NCBI RefSeq assembly: GCF_000233715.2 | Contig: NC_021184.1 | Span: 744,001 to 808,000 of the forward strand | Direction: 5' to 3' | DNA: 64,000 nt | Origin: Desulfoscipio gibsoniae DSM 7213 | GTDB lineage: Bacteria; Bacillota; Desulfotomaculia; Desulfotomaculales; Desulfallaceae | Shown: positions 25,628-34,887 of the stretch, piece after piece | Layout of the letters: each line of letters starts with the position of its first letter | Position numbering within the stretch: the stretch's first letter is position 1 | Notes under the pieces: model-generated | The model's input: only the letters and a program-made list of their open reading frames with translations | What the model was told of the DNA's origin: nothing | The model's database searches: none | Program-made: the position numbers and the translations under genes

Positions 25628-27552
25628 CCATTATGGGAGTATGTAAAGAACAGCCGGGTGTGCGGGTGGCGCTGACCGGCAACGAGTCCATTGCCCGGGG
25701 TGCCCTGGAGGCCGGGGTGGCTTACGCTGCATCCTACCCGGGCTCGCCCACCGCCGAGGTGTTGGGCACCCTGGCCAAAGTGGCCGGGGAGTTTAACTTA
25801 TATGTGGAATGGTCGGTTAATGAGAAAGTTGCCATGGAAGGGGCGGCGGCAGCTTCATTCACAGGTTTAAGGTCGCTGGTGGTTATGAAGGCCGACGGCC
25901 TCAATGTGGCCCTGGACTTTGCCAGTGCCCTGGCTCTTTCAGGCACCCGGGGCGGGATGGTCATTGTGGTGGGGGATGACCCTTCTTCCCACTCCAGCGT
26001 GCGGGAGGAGGATTCCCGCAACCTTTGCAAGGCGCTGCACCTGCCCATATGGGAACCTTCCTCGGTGCAGGAAGCTAAAGATATGACCAGGGCAGCCTTT
26101 GACTTGTCGGAACAGTTGAAATTGCCCGTGGTGGTGCGCTGTGTTACCCGGGTATGCCACGCCAGCGGGGACGTGGAACTGGGGGAATTGACCCGCCCCG
26201 AGCGCCGGCCCGTGTTCGGCCGTGATGACCGGGTGATCACATTTTCCATTCAACTGCATGCCCAGCTGGAGCAGAAATTGTCCCGGGCGGCCGCTGAGGC
26301 CAGTGATTCGTTCTTTAACGGTTATTCCGGGCCGGCCAATGCCCGGCGGCTGGTCATTGCCAGCGGGCCCAGCGCCATGTATGCTTTGGAAGCTCTGGAT
26401 ATGCTGGGGCTGGCCGGCGGTGTGGGGGTGCTTAAGCTGGGCACTACCTGGCCGCTGCCGGAAACCCTGCTGCTTAACTACCTGAAAAACGCATCGGAAG
26501 TGGTTTTTGCTGAAGAAGTGGAGCCTTTTGTCGAAGATAATGTCATGGCCCTGGCGGCCGGGCACTGGAACGAGCTGGGGAGTATTAAGTTTTACGGTAA
26601 GCGCAGCGGGCATGTAGCCGGCCCGGCGGGGGCCGGTATTGGCGAGCTCGACCCGGATGTGCTGGCGGGCTCGCTGGCCAAAATATTTGATGTGCCCTGG
26701 GCCGGGCAGACCATGCTGACTTCCCGGGAGGCCGAGGAACTGCTGGGTGAAAAGATGCCGGGGCGTGAACTGGCCCTGTGTGCCGGGTGCCCGCACCGGG
26801 CCTCCTTCTGGGCCATCCGCACTGCTTTGGAGCTGGACGGCCGGGAAGGCGTCGTGCTGGGGGATATCGGCTGCTACACCCTGGGGATAGTCAGAACGGG
26901 CTATTATTTGCTGCAAACCATGCACTGCATGGGGGCCGGGGTGGGTATCGCCGGGGGATTGGGTAAGCTGAACCGTTTTGGCTTCAATAAACCTGTGATC
27001 ACCGTGGTGGGTGATTCCACCTTTTACCACGCTGCGGTGCCGGCGCTGATCAATGCCCGCTATAACCGTGCCAATTTTATGTGTGTGGTGCTGGACAACG
27101 AAACCACCGCCATGACCGGCCACCAGCCCCACCCCGGACGGCAGACCACTGCCACCGGCGGGCCCGCAGATACCGTCTATATGGAAGAAATTATCCGGGG
27201 CCTGAACATACCCTATGCTATTTCCGACCCCTATGATGTGGATGCCACCATAAATGCAGTTTGCGATATGCTGCAGCTGTCTGGCCCCCGGGTGCTGATA
27301 CTGCGGCGCACCTGCGCCCTGGCGGCGGTGAAGGGCAAGGAGAAGAACCGGGTGTATGTGGATTGGGATAAATGCATTGGTGATGACTGCGGCTGCGGCC
27401 GGTTCTGCAGCAAGGTGTTTGCCTGCCCGGCCAACATTTGGGATGCCGAGCACGGCAAGGCGCGTATTGACGAGGCGGTATGCAACGGCTGCGGAGTCTG
27501 TGCCACCCTTTGCCCGCAGCAGGCCATTGTGGTGGAAAGGACGGTGGAATAA
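25624..27552 (+). CDS. iorA: Indolepyruvate:ferredoxin oxidoreductase alpha subunit
   Basis: Large TPP-dependent subunit that oxidatively decarboxylates aryl-pyruvates (from Trp, Phe, Tyr) to aryl-acetyl-CoA, reducing ferredoxin. The GTG at 25624 overlaps the upstream stop (GTGA) with a G-rich ribosome-binding site; 642 residues. Visible are the pyrimidine domain (ASYPGSPTAEV, about 32), the TPP domain with GDIGCYTLG (about 412) and GDSTFYHAA...DNETTAMTGHQPHPG, and a C-terminal ferredoxin domain containing CGCGRFC..., ACP and CNGCGVCATLCP. The iorB gene follows with no gap. Strong GC-rich codon use. Confidence 0.95.
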   Translation: MTIMGVCKEQPGVRVALTGNESIARGALEAGVAYAASYPGSPTAEVLGTLAKVAGEFNLYVEWSVNEKVAMEGAAAASFTGLRSLVVMKADGLNVALDFASALALSGTRGGMVIVVGDDPSSHSSVREEDSRNLCKALHLPIWEPSSVQEAKDMTRAAFDLSEQLKLPVVVRCVTRVCHASGDVELGELTRPERRPVFGRDDRVITFSIQLHAQLEQKLSRAAAEASDSFFNGYSGPANARRLVIASGPSAMYALEALDMLGLAGGVGVLKLGTTWPLPETLLLNYLKNASEVVFAEEVEPFVEDNVMALAAGHWNELGSIKFYGKRSGHVAGPAGAGIGELDPDVLAGSLAKIFDVPWAGQTMLTSREAEELLGEKMPGRELALCAGCPHRASFWAIRTALELDGREGVVLGDIGCYTLGIVRTGYYLLQTMHCMGAGVGIAGGLGKLNRFGFNKPVITVVGDSTFYHAAVPALINARYNRANFMCVVLDNETTAMTGHQPHPGRQTTATGGPADTVYMEEIIRGLNIPYAISDPYDVDATINAVCDMLQLSGPRVLILRRTCALAAVKGKEKNRVYVDWDKCIGDDCGCGRFCSKVFACPANIWDAEHGKARIDEAVCNGCGVCATLCPQQAIVVERTVE

Positions 27553-28164
27553 ATGAGCACTTTTGTGGAACCGCTGAATATCATTATTACCGGCGTGGGC
27601 GGTCAAGGCAATGTGCTGGCTTCCCAGGTGGTTTCCGTGGCCGCGGCCGTGGCCGGGTACCGGGTGGTGGTGGGTGAAACCTTCGGGGTTTCCCAGCGGG
27701 GCGGCTCGGTGATGAGCCATGTGCGCATTTCCAAAGATAAACCCTATGGCCCGCTGATTCCCAGAGGCAGGGCCGGGGTGATTGCGGGCTTCGAGCCGCT
27801 GGAAACACTGCGGGTGATGGTGAATTACGCCAACCCGGACACAGTTACGATTATGAATGACCGTCCCAACTACCCGTTGGGCTGTTTGCTGGGCGAGGAT
27901 AAGTACCCCGACCCGGCCCGCATAGAGGAGACGATTAGAAAACTGGTGGCCCGGGTGCACCGCCTGCCGGCCACGGAGCTGGCCAAGGAGGCGGGCAGTC
28001 CCCTGGCGGCCAATATGGTGATGACCGGTGCGCTGGCGGGCAGCGGCCTGTTGCCCTTCGGCCGGGAATATTTAACCGCTACCATTGAACTGTTGTTCAA
28101 GGACAGCGTGCGGGATTTGAACCTGGCCGCCTTTGAGCTGGGCTACCGGCAGCTGGCGGGGTGA
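27553..28164 (+). CDS. iorB: Indolepyruvate:ferredoxin oxidoreductase beta subunit
   Basis: Small gamma-type subunit of 203 residues that completes the heterotetramer with IorA and binds CoA and the reaction intermediate. The conserved N-terminal GVGGQGNVLASQV (about residues 13-25) and ETFGVSQRGGSVMSHVRI (about 45) are present. The ATG directly follows the iorA stop. The product aryl-acetyl-CoA is what the upstream paaK enzyme could convert to the acid with ATP formation, although that gene is in a separate transcript. Confidence 0.95.
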   Translation: MSTFVEPLNIIITGVGGQGNVLASQVVSVAAAVAGYRVVVGETFGVSQRGGSVMSHVRISKDKPYGPLIPRGRAGVIAGFEPLETLRVMVNYANPDTVTIMNDRPNYPLGCLLGEDKYPDPARIEETIRKLVARVHRLPATELAKEAGSPLAANMVMTGALAGSGLLPFGREYLTATIELLFKDSVRDLNLAAFELGYRQLAG

Positions 28165-28262
28165 AGTTGCGGGTAAAAACTGGAATAAAGTTTATCTAAC
28201 CTGAAAAGTAAATTTATATTTTCCATTGTTGCCGCGATATCGGCATGAAATTTTAATAGAAA

Positions 28263-28294
28263 AGAGGTAAGCATTTTTAATCATGCTTACCTCT
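28263..28294 (-). terminator. Terminator of the molybdenum hydroxylase operon
   Basis: AGAGGTAAGCAT and ATGCTTACCTCT are perfect arms with an 8-base loop. Read on the minus strand the stem is followed by TTTTCTATT. It lies between the convergent iorB and the hydroxylase operon. Confidence 0.75.
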
Positions 28295-28312
28295 ACCACA
28301 TCTACTTTTAAA

Positions 28313-29299
28313 CTACTCAGTACCCAACGTACTTGCCATTATTGCCCTCTTCACGAGTGTTTTTGCAATTTCCAGCTTATACTCGTTCTTGGATAAGGGT
28401 TTTGCTCCGGCCAGAGCAAGTGTTGCTGCTTCTGTTACAACCCCCTCGGACAGTTCTTTCCCTTTCAGAAACTCTTCGGCCATAAGGGCGCGGACAGGGG
28501 TGTGGGCTACCGCTCCCAGGACAATACGGACATCTGTACATATTCCCTTTACAATGGTGATCATGCAAGCAGTACTTACCACCGCGAAGTCAATCGGCTT
28601 CCGGATAGTGAACTTGAGAAAGGTCTGCTTGGTATTGGCAGGTTTGGGGACCCGGATCATGGTAACCATTTCATCAAGTTCAAGCACATTCCCCAGGTGG
28701 GTATAAAAATCTTCCACGGGTATATTGCGTGTGCCTTTGGTGCCGGCTATGGTAATGGTTGCGTCAAGGGCGGTGAGGGCCACTGCCAAATCGGAGGGAC
28801 AGACTGCAAAGCATTTCTTGGCACCCATGATGGCATGGTATTGGTTTTCACCGGCGACAGCAGGGCATGTCCGCCCACCTTTCCGGAAGCATTTGATTAT
28901 CCCCCCAAGCTCATCGGGGTAGCGATAGTACCAGCAGCGGGTGTCCTGGCAGAGGTTGCCGCCGATTGTCGCTATGTTCCGGATCTGGGGAGAGGCGACA
29001 GTTCTCGCGGCCTCCATAAGGATGGGGCATTTCTTTTCAATTATGGGGGATTTAACTATATCAACAAGTGGGGATAACGCGCCTATCCTTATCCAGTCGC
29101 CGTCTTCTTCGATTGTATTGAGGCCGGGGATCATTTTGATGTTTATTACCGCCTCAGGGTAGTCAGGGAGAATACGGTCCTTTAAGACACCCAGGAGATC
29201 CGTTCCCCCGGCGTTGAGTTTTGCCTTTCCTTCATATTTCGCGAGCAACCGTATTGTTTCATCCACTGAGTGGGCGTTAATATGGACAAAGGATTGCAT
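28313..29299 (-). CDS. Molybdenum hydroxylase FAD subunit with extra iron-sulfur cysteines (HcrB-like)
   Basis: Medium FAD-binding subunit of a xanthine-dehydrogenase-family enzyme, 328-329 residues. FAD motifs are AGGTDLL (about 31-37) and ATIGGNLCQDTR (about 111). Between them and the C-terminal CO-dehydrogenase flavoprotein domain sits a segment with Cys118, 123, 138 and 146 (RCWYYRYPDELGG...KCFRKGGRTC), plus Cys164 and Cys168 (residues numbered from 29302). Such an insert binds an additional [4Fe-4S] cluster in 4-hydroxybenzoyl-CoA reductase beta. An ATG at 29299 has GGAGGGG upstream; a GTG at 29302 overlaps the preceding stop. Confidence 0.85.
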   Translation of the reverse strand: MQSFVHINAHSVDETIRLLAKYEGKAKLNAGGTDLLGVLKDRILPDYPEAVINIKMIPGLNTIEEDGDWIRIGALSPLVDIVKSPIIEKKCPILMEAARTVASPQIRNIATIGGNLCQDTRCWYYRYPDELGGIIKCFRKGGRTCPAVAGENQYHAIMGAKKCFAVCPSDLAVALTALDATITIAGTKGTRNIPVEDFYTHLGNVLELDEMVTMIRVPKPANTKQTFLKFTIRKPIDFAVVSTACMITIVKGICTDVRIVLGAVAHTPVRALMAEEFLKGKELSEGVVTEAATLALAGAKPLSKNEYKLEIAKTLVKRAIMASTLGTE

Positions 29300-31581
29300 C
29301 ACTTCCCCTCCTTTTTAGCAGCAGCGATCTTCCCCAGGGCCCTTAAGACTTTATCTGGTGTGAGCGGGTAATCATTTATTCGTACACCTATGGCATTGGA
29401 AACAGCCATAAGGACAGCAGAGGGCCCCGGGGAAGGGGTAATTTCACCTATACCAATGGCTTGGAAACGGTGACTGGGAAATGGGGTTTCTAGAATAACA
29501 TGTTCCATATCGGGCAGTTCAGAAAAGGTGCGCCACTTGTAGTCGATCATATTGGGGTTTATGATGCGTCCGAGCCGGGTATCAAGAACTGTCTCTTCGA
29601 AAAGGGCACTGTCGATACCTGCAGAACCCAGGCATCCGTTGAGCTGGTTAGTTAGTGAAGGAGGATCGATAATCTGGCCCACGTCGGTGGCACCTACGAC
29701 CCGGATCAGATCTACCTTGCCTGTTTCAGTATCAACCTCTACTTCGGCAAAGGTCATCATAAAATTGGGCAAAGTAAAATCGGGCTCAAAACGGCCCCGG
29801 CCCAAACATGTGCGATCATAGCCCATCCCTTTAATCCACGGGAGCCGCGTTTCGGGTTTTCCTTTAACATAGACCATCCCGTCTTCCGTTTCCAGCTCTT
29901 CCAGTGTTACTGCGAACTTGGGAGCCATTAGTTCCAAAAGCTGTCTTTTAGCATCTTCGGCAGCTGCTATCACGGCACTGCCGATGGCGTAGGTCCCCCG
30001 TGAACCGACGGGTCCGATTTCAAAGGGATTGACGCGTGAATCTGTTGGTGTTACGGTGACCCGGTCCAGGGGAAGCTGCAGTATTTCAGCAACCATTTTA
30101 CATATGCTGCTGCGCTGGCCCGTGCCGTGTTCAGCCAAACCCGAGTAGATTGTGGCCGTGCCATTGGGCTCAAGGCGAACAAATGCCTCCGATATGTCCT
30201 CGCCGACGTCGGCATTCCCGTGCACGCCAACCCCAACCCCTCGCCGCCTGGCACCATTAACGGATGATGGTTTAAGCCAACCCTTCCATTTCTCTTTCCA
30301 GCCGAATGTCTCGGCACCTTTTTCGATTGCCGCCGTATAATCAATACCTTTACATACCCACCAGTTTCCATCACGCCAGTAATATCCTTCACCTGGTTTC
30401 ACATAGTTCTTTTTGAAAAAGTCAACCGGGTCGATGCCGGCTTTCTCCAGGCCCATGGTAATAATGGGAACCAGCGCGCATTTCAGTTCTTGACCGCCGA
30501 AACCGCGCACCTGTCCTGAAGCGGTTCGATTTGTGCATGCCACTTGAGTTTTGAGATGCCAGTTGGGACACTTGAGCATGAGCTGTGCTTCACCGCAGCC
30601 CACAGCAACCATACCCTGGGTAATTTCAGAAAATGCGCCTGTATTTAACAACCAATTACCGGACAGTGCCGTTACGGTGCCATCCTTCTTCATGCCAACT
30701 TGGCCATGAATACGGGATCCCAGTCTTACAGTAAAGGCGGCCATATGTTCCGTCTTTCCATAACACAACTTAACAGGCCGGCCTGTTGCTTTCGCAAGGG
30801 CGGCGGCAGGTAAAACATACTGCCAGGACATATACTTTGAGCCATAACTCGCTCCCACAGGGCTGCCGATAGACTGCATATTGGTGGCTCCCATCCGCTT
30901 TTGCAGGGTAACTTTAAACATATGGGGGCCCTGTGACGCCGACCAAACGGTTAAGGTATCCGTCCCTTCCCAGGCCGCAATCACCCCCGGCGGTTCCGGA
31001 GGCAGTGGGTTGGGGATATTTTCATAGGCGCAGGTTCCCTCGATGATGAAATCAGCCTCTGCAAACCCTTTCTCGACATCACCAATGACAACCTCCTGCA
31101 GTGTGTTGGGGCCGAACAAGCGGCGTTCCGGCGGCAAAAGGTTGCCGGGGAATTGATCATACAACTGGGGTGCATTGGGCTGCAAGGCTTCTTCCGCATC
31201 ATATACTGCTGGGAGAGGTTCGTACTCGATCTTGATGAGACGCAGAGCTTCTGCGGCGATATCCTCCGTCTCAGCCGCCACCAGGGCCACCGCGTCACCG
31301 ACATAGCGTACTTTTTTGTCCAGCACCCGCGCGTGCAGGGGAAAACCCGCCTTCCAATCGGGTGCATTCTGGTAGGTGAGAACGGTTTTTACACCGGGGA
31401 GGCTTAGAGCCTCTGTAGTATCAATACTCTTGATCAGGGCGTGGGGTAGGGGGCTCCTCAGAACTTTGCCGTAGAGCATATCGGGAATGGTAATGTCATT
31501 GATGAATTTAGTCTTACCCGTTACTATATCCAAGGCATCCTTCCGCGGGGTAGATTTGCCGATGAACCGGTAGTCTGTCAT
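29299..31581 (-). CDS. Molybdopterin-binding large subunit of a xanthine-dehydrogenase-family hydroxylase (HcrA-like)
   Basis: Catalytic subunit of 760 residues that carries the molybdopterin-cytosine-dinucleotide cofactor. Visible family features: GKTKFINDI near the start, PEPPGVIAAWEG (about 195), GFGGQE (about 363), VGSRGTYAIGSAVIAAA (about 533) and the C-terminal GIGEITPSPGPSAVL, whose Glu corresponds to the catalytic base. The ATG overlaps the small-subunit stop (ATGA). Substrate is uncertain: HcrA-like, aldehyde- or purine-type substrates are all possible; the companion FAD subunit favours a reductase of the 4-hydroxybenzoyl-CoA type. Confidence 0.88.
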   Translation of the reverse strand: MTDYRFIGKSTPRKDALDIVTGKTKFINDITIPDMLYGKVLRSPLPHALIKSIDTTEALSLPGVKTVLTYQNAPDWKAGFPLHARVLDKKVRYVGDAVALVAAETEDIAAEALRLIKIEYEPLPAVYDAEEALQPNAPQLYDQFPGNLLPPERRLFGPNTLQEVVIGDVEKGFAEADFIIEGTCAYENIPNPLPPEPPGVIAAWEGTDTLTVWSASQGPHMFKVTLQKRMGATNMQSIGSPVGASYGSKYMSWQYVLPAAALAKATGRPVKLCYGKTEHMAAFTVRLGSRIHGQVGMKKDGTVTALSGNWLLNTGAFSEITQGMVAVGCGEAQLMLKCPNWHLKTQVACTNRTASGQVRGFGGQELKCALVPIITMGLEKAGIDPVDFFKKNYVKPGEGYYWRDGNWWVCKGIDYTAAIEKGAETFGWKEKWKGWLKPSSVNGARRRGVGVGVHGNADVGEDISEAFVRLEPNGTATIYSGLAEHGTGQRSSICKMVAEILQLPLDRVTVTPTDSRVNPFEIGPVGSRGTYAIGSAVIAAAEDAKRQLLELMAPKFAVTLEELETEDGMVYVKGKPETRLPWIKGMGYDRTCLGRGRFEPDFTLPNFMMTFAEVEVDTETGKVDLIRVVGATDVGQIIDPPSLTNQLNGCLGSAGIDSALFEETVLDTRLGRIINPNMIDYKWRTFSELPDMEHVILETPFPSHRFQAIGIGEITPSPGPSAVLMAVSNAIGVRINDYPLTPDKVLRALGKIAAAKKEGK

Positions 31582-32102
31582 TGGTTACCACCCCTTTTGA
31601 CTGCTGCCATTACTGCATCAAGAACGTGGTAATGACTGTTGCACCGGCAGAAATTGCCCGCCAGGGCTTCTTGGACTTCGTTTCTCGTAGGAGAGGGGGT
31701 TTCGGTAAGGAGAGCCTTGGCGCTCATGATGATCCCCGGGGTGCAGAAACCGCACTGGAAGGCTGTATGGTCGATAAAGGATTGTTGAAGGGGATCAATG
31801 GTGCCGGTTGCCGGATCTCCCAGGCCTTCAATAGTGGTTATTTCTTTTCCTTCACACTCCACTGTCAACAGCATGCAGGAGAGGACCGCTTTCCCGTCCA
31901 TGAGCACGGTGCAAGAACCGCAGGCACCGTGATCACAGGATATTTTAGTACCTGTGAGTCCTAACCTTTCTCTAAGGGTTTGGGCTAACGTTTGCGAGGG
32001 GGATACCTCGTGGGGGCCCTCTCCCAGTATGAATGAGTGATGCTCACCATTGACAGTGAGGGTAATGATGGAATGGGATGGCTTTTGAGGTGTTGGTACC
32101 AT
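31578..32102 (-). CDS. Two-[2Fe-2S] small subunit of the molybdenum hydroxylase (HcrC-like)
   Basis: Iron-sulfur subunit of 174 residues that passes electrons between the molybdenum centre and FAD. Plant-type ferredoxin cysteines are CDHGACGSC and a downstream SC(M) (about 48-70), and the helical domain has QCGFCTPG and NFCRCNSH. The ATG at 32102 is preceded by AAAGGGAGGAAATA; an upstream TTG at 32126 would include this ribosome-binding site and is rejected. First gene of the three-gene operon; upstream on its strand is a 650-bp gap. Confidence 0.93.
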   Translation of the reverse strand: MVPTPQKPSHSIITLTVNGEHHSFILGEGPHEVSPSQTLAQTLRERLGLTGTKISCDHGACGSCTVLMDGKAVLSCMLLTVECEGKEITTIEGLGDPATGTIDPLQQSFIDHTAFQCGFCTPGIIMSAKALLTETPSPTRNEVQEALAGNFCRCNSHYHVLDAVMAAVKRGGNQ

Positions 32103-32191
32103 AATATATTTCCTCCCTTTTTTCAAAAAACATAAACTACGGTGGCTAAACTAAAGGATAGGTTTTCAGACCACGCCGATCGCCCTGTTTC

Positions 32192-32235
32192 CGTCATGTA
32201 AGGAGTGAAATTGCTTCGCTGCGCTTACAATGACG
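32192..32235. repeat. Imperfect inverted repeat (CGTCAT...ATGACG)
   Basis: Ends read CGTCATGTAAG and CTTACAATGACG, enclosing GCTTCGCTGCG. This resembles the widespread CGTCATTGCGAG...-type short palindromic repeats of anaerobic Firmicutes and related bacteria. It sits in the gap between two divergent units. Confidence 0.55.
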
Positions 32236-32753
32236 TCTAAATTAAAACATATTATCAAATTATTGAGGACATACCTCCAACCTAAAACTTAGGACCTAAA
32301 ACGGAAGTGTCTGAAATAAAGACACTCCTACCCTCATATGGTAGGAGCTATCAATCTGGCGGCGGTTCTATGGCGGTTCTACGGTGGCCCCCCATTACCT
32401 TATATATTTTTTTGGTTATTTTATAATATTATGGATTAATTAGTCAAGGATTTCCTATGATATTAAATTGCACCCCATCCAAGCATATGAACCATACCAT
32501 ATCGCCAGTAAAACTTCGTGTTCTTGACGCCTGGCGAGATTATAGAAGATACATGAATACCCTGTGTTTCATTCTTCTTACTGTTAATTAATTATGAACA
32601 TATGTTATAATTAATTAAACAATTCGCAGTTTTGAGAGAAGTTTGATCCACATACTTTAATTGGAGGCGTGTTGTTCGGGGCACCGGCTGTAAATGTTGA
32701 GGCGTTTGCCGAACCATGAAACCCGGCTGTCCGGTTGGTGAAAGGAGTCGCCA
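32236..32753. other. Intergenic region between divergent operons
   Basis: About 520 bp without a convincing gene. It holds a small hairpin GAGTGTCTTTATTTCAGACAC-like near 32305-32326 (read on minus), a second one CTACC...GGTAG near 32328-32347, AT-rich promoter-like DNA near 32580-32625, and, just before the chelatase gene, a short stem near 32720-32736 (ACCCGG / CCGGTT). No riboswitch class was recognised. Confidence 0.4.
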
Positions 32754-34838
32754 ATGAATACGTATCACCGGGTTGTCTACCCTTTTTCAGCTATTGTAGG
32801 GCAGGAAAAAATGAAGCTGGGCTTGATTTTAAGCGCTATAAATACGCATTTGGGGGGTATTTTAATTCGCGGTGCCAAGGGAGCGGCCAAATCCACTGCG
32901 GTGCGCGCCCTTGCGGCATTGCTGCCGGAAGTGGCGATGGTCAGGGGCTGTCCTTTTAATTGCCACCCCGAAAAACCCGAGCATTTGTGCGCCTATTGCC
33001 GAAAACGGCTGGAAAATGGTGAAACGCTGGAAAAAGTGTGGCAGCAGGTGCAGGTGATTGAACTACCCGTGTCGGCCACCGAGGATAGGGTGGTGGGGGG
33101 GCTTGATTTCGGGCGAACCATCAAGAGCGGCTGCCCTGCCTTTGAGCCCGGGCTGCTGGCCCGGGCCCACCGCGGTATCATCTATATAGATGAAGTAAAT
33201 CTGCTGGAGCACCATATTGTAGATTTATTGCTGGATGCCGCTGCTATGGGGGTAAATGTGGTGGAGCGGGAGGGGGTGTCTTATGCCCATGCCTCCCAAT
33301 TTATACTTATCGGCACCATGAACCCCGAGGAAGGGGATTTGCGGCCGCAGTTAAAGGACCGCTTCGGGCTCTGTGTACAGGTGGAGGGAGAGTCGGATCC
33401 CGAGGAGCGGGTGGCCATAATCAGGCGCAGGGAGCAATATGAAGCTGATCCCCCGGGATTTTGCGCCCGCTGGGCGCTCCGGGAACAAGAGTTGAAGGAG
33501 CGCATTGCCGCGTCCCGGCAGTTGCTGCCCGGGGTAAAGATATCCGATAAGCTGCTAAATTTGGTGGCCGGTTTATGCGTTGCCCAGGGGACACCCGGAC
33601 ACCGTGCCGATATTACCCTGGCTGCTGCCGCCTGCACTTTGGCAGCCTGGTATGGACGGGATGAAGTGCTGGAACATGATATTATGCAAGCTGCCGAACT
33701 GGTGCTGCTGCATCGTGCCCGGCAGCCCGGGCGGCACCCCGGCATGGAGGGCATGGAAGACCAGGGGGAGGGCGAGCCGGGGGAAGAGCAGCAGCCCGGT
33801 ACAAACACTGCCTCCGATGATGCCGGCGACACGTTGGAGGAACCGGCATCCCCCGGGGAGATGGATCACGGGGAATGCAGTCAGGCAAATGTCCCGGCGT
33901 CCGCGGCAAATGAATTGATGAATAGAACTATAACCTTCAACGGGGCCGGCAAACCACGGGAGGATGCTAAAAAAAGTTCTCCCCCGGCGGTGCTGCACCG
34001 GATGGTATTTGATATGATCCAGCCTTTTCTGGTTAAACACCTTGCTGGTGGGCAGGATCGTGGGCCGCGCAGGGGCGGCGGCCGGCGCTTTTGGGCCAGG
34101 ACGACGTTGCGTTCCGGCCGCTACGTGCGCAGCACCATGCAGCGCAGCAACGATGACCTGGCCTTTGATGCCACCCTGCGGGCGGCCGCGCCGTACCAGC
34201 GGCGACGGCAGCGGGAAGGTGTGGCTGTGATTATTGAGGAGTCTGACATTAGGGAAAAGGTGCGGGAAAGGCATACCGGGCAGTTGATATTGTTTGTGGT
34301 TGACGCCAGCGGCTCTATGGGGGTGCGGCAGCGGATGGTGGAAACCAAGGGGGCCATCCTTTCTCTGCTAGTGGACGCCTATCAAAAGAGGGATAAAATC
34401 GCTCTGGTGACTTTCAGGGGAGACACAGCTGAGATACTTTTGCCGCCTACAAATAGTGTGGAAATGGGACAAAAACTGCTCAAGGATTTACCGGTGGGCG
34501 GCAGAACACCCCTGGCGGCAGGGCTCCTTAAAGCATATGAGCTGGTTTCCATGTGCCTTCGTAAAGACCCGGACGTAGCGCCGCTGCTGATTATTATTAC
34601 AGACGGCAAAAGCAATGTCAGCCTGGGCGGCGCCAAACCGCTGGTGGAAGCGCTGCAGGCGGCGGAAATAATTAGCGGTGATGGGAGAATTAAATCACTG
34701 GTGGTGGACGTGGAAAAAAATATCCGGGTGACCTTCGGAGTGACTCGGGAGCTGGCCTGGATTATGGGTGCTGATTTTTATCGCCTGGAGGAACTTAAGG
34801 CCGAAACGCTGGTAGACGCGGTAAGGCGGGCCAATTAG
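32754..34838 (+). CDS. Fused chelatase-type AAA+ / VWA protein (BchI-BchD-like)
   Basis: Protein of 694 residues joining a BchI/ChlI-type AAA+ domain to a linker and a von Willebrand A domain. The P-loop reads GAKGAAKST (about residues 40-48), with Ala where GEKGTAKST is usual; the downstream paralogue keeps Thr. DEVNLLE, TMNPEEGDLRPQ and a DRFG motif follow. A Pro/Glu/Gly-rich acidic linker lies at about 325-390. The VWA domain has an intact MIDAS DASGSMG (about 519). The start ATG follows GAAAGGAGTCGCCA. In metal chelatases this polypeptide works with a BchI-type ATPase and a large BchH/CobN subunit; the latter is absent here. Confidence 0.85.
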   Translation: MNTYHRVVYPFSAIVGQEKMKLGLILSAINTHLGGILIRGAKGAAKSTAVRALAALLPEVAMVRGCPFNCHPEKPEHLCAYCRKRLENGETLEKVWQQVQVIELPVSATEDRVVGGLDFGRTIKSGCPAFEPGLLARAHRGIIYIDEVNLLEHHIVDLLLDAAAMGVNVVEREGVSYAHASQFILIGTMNPEEGDLRPQLKDRFGLCVQVEGESDPEERVAIIRRREQYEADPPGFCARWALREQELKERIAASRQLLPGVKISDKLLNLVAGLCVAQGTPGHRADITLAAAACTLAAWYGRDEVLEHDIMQAAELVLLHRARQPGRHPGMEGMEDQGEGEPGEEQQPGTNTASDDAGDTLEEPASPGEMDHGECSQANVPASAANELMNRTITFNGAGKPREDAKKSSPPAVLHRMVFDMIQPFLVKHLAGGQDRGPRRGGGRRFWARTTLRSGRYVRSTMQRSNDDLAFDATLRAAAPYQRRRQREGVAVIIEESDIREKVRERHTGQLILFVVDASGSMGVRQRMVETKGAILSLLVDAYQKRDKIALVTFRGDTAEILLPPTNSVEMGQKLLKDLPVGGRTPLAAGLLKAYELVSMCLRKDPDVAPLLIIITDGKSNVSLGGAKPLVEALQAAEIISGDGRIKSLVVDVEKNIRVTFGVTRELAWIMGADFYRLEELKAETLVDAVRRAN

Positions 34839-34887
34839 AGTAATTAATTACGGGTGAATATTATTAAAAAAAGGCAGGTGAGGAGCC

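Noticed and set aside
25939-27960. A 673-codon open frame on the minus strand opposite iorA/iorB
   Set aside because: The plus-strand iorA and iorB are unmistakable; the reverse frame is His/Gly/Pro-rich with no domain and is open because of GC-rich codon bias.
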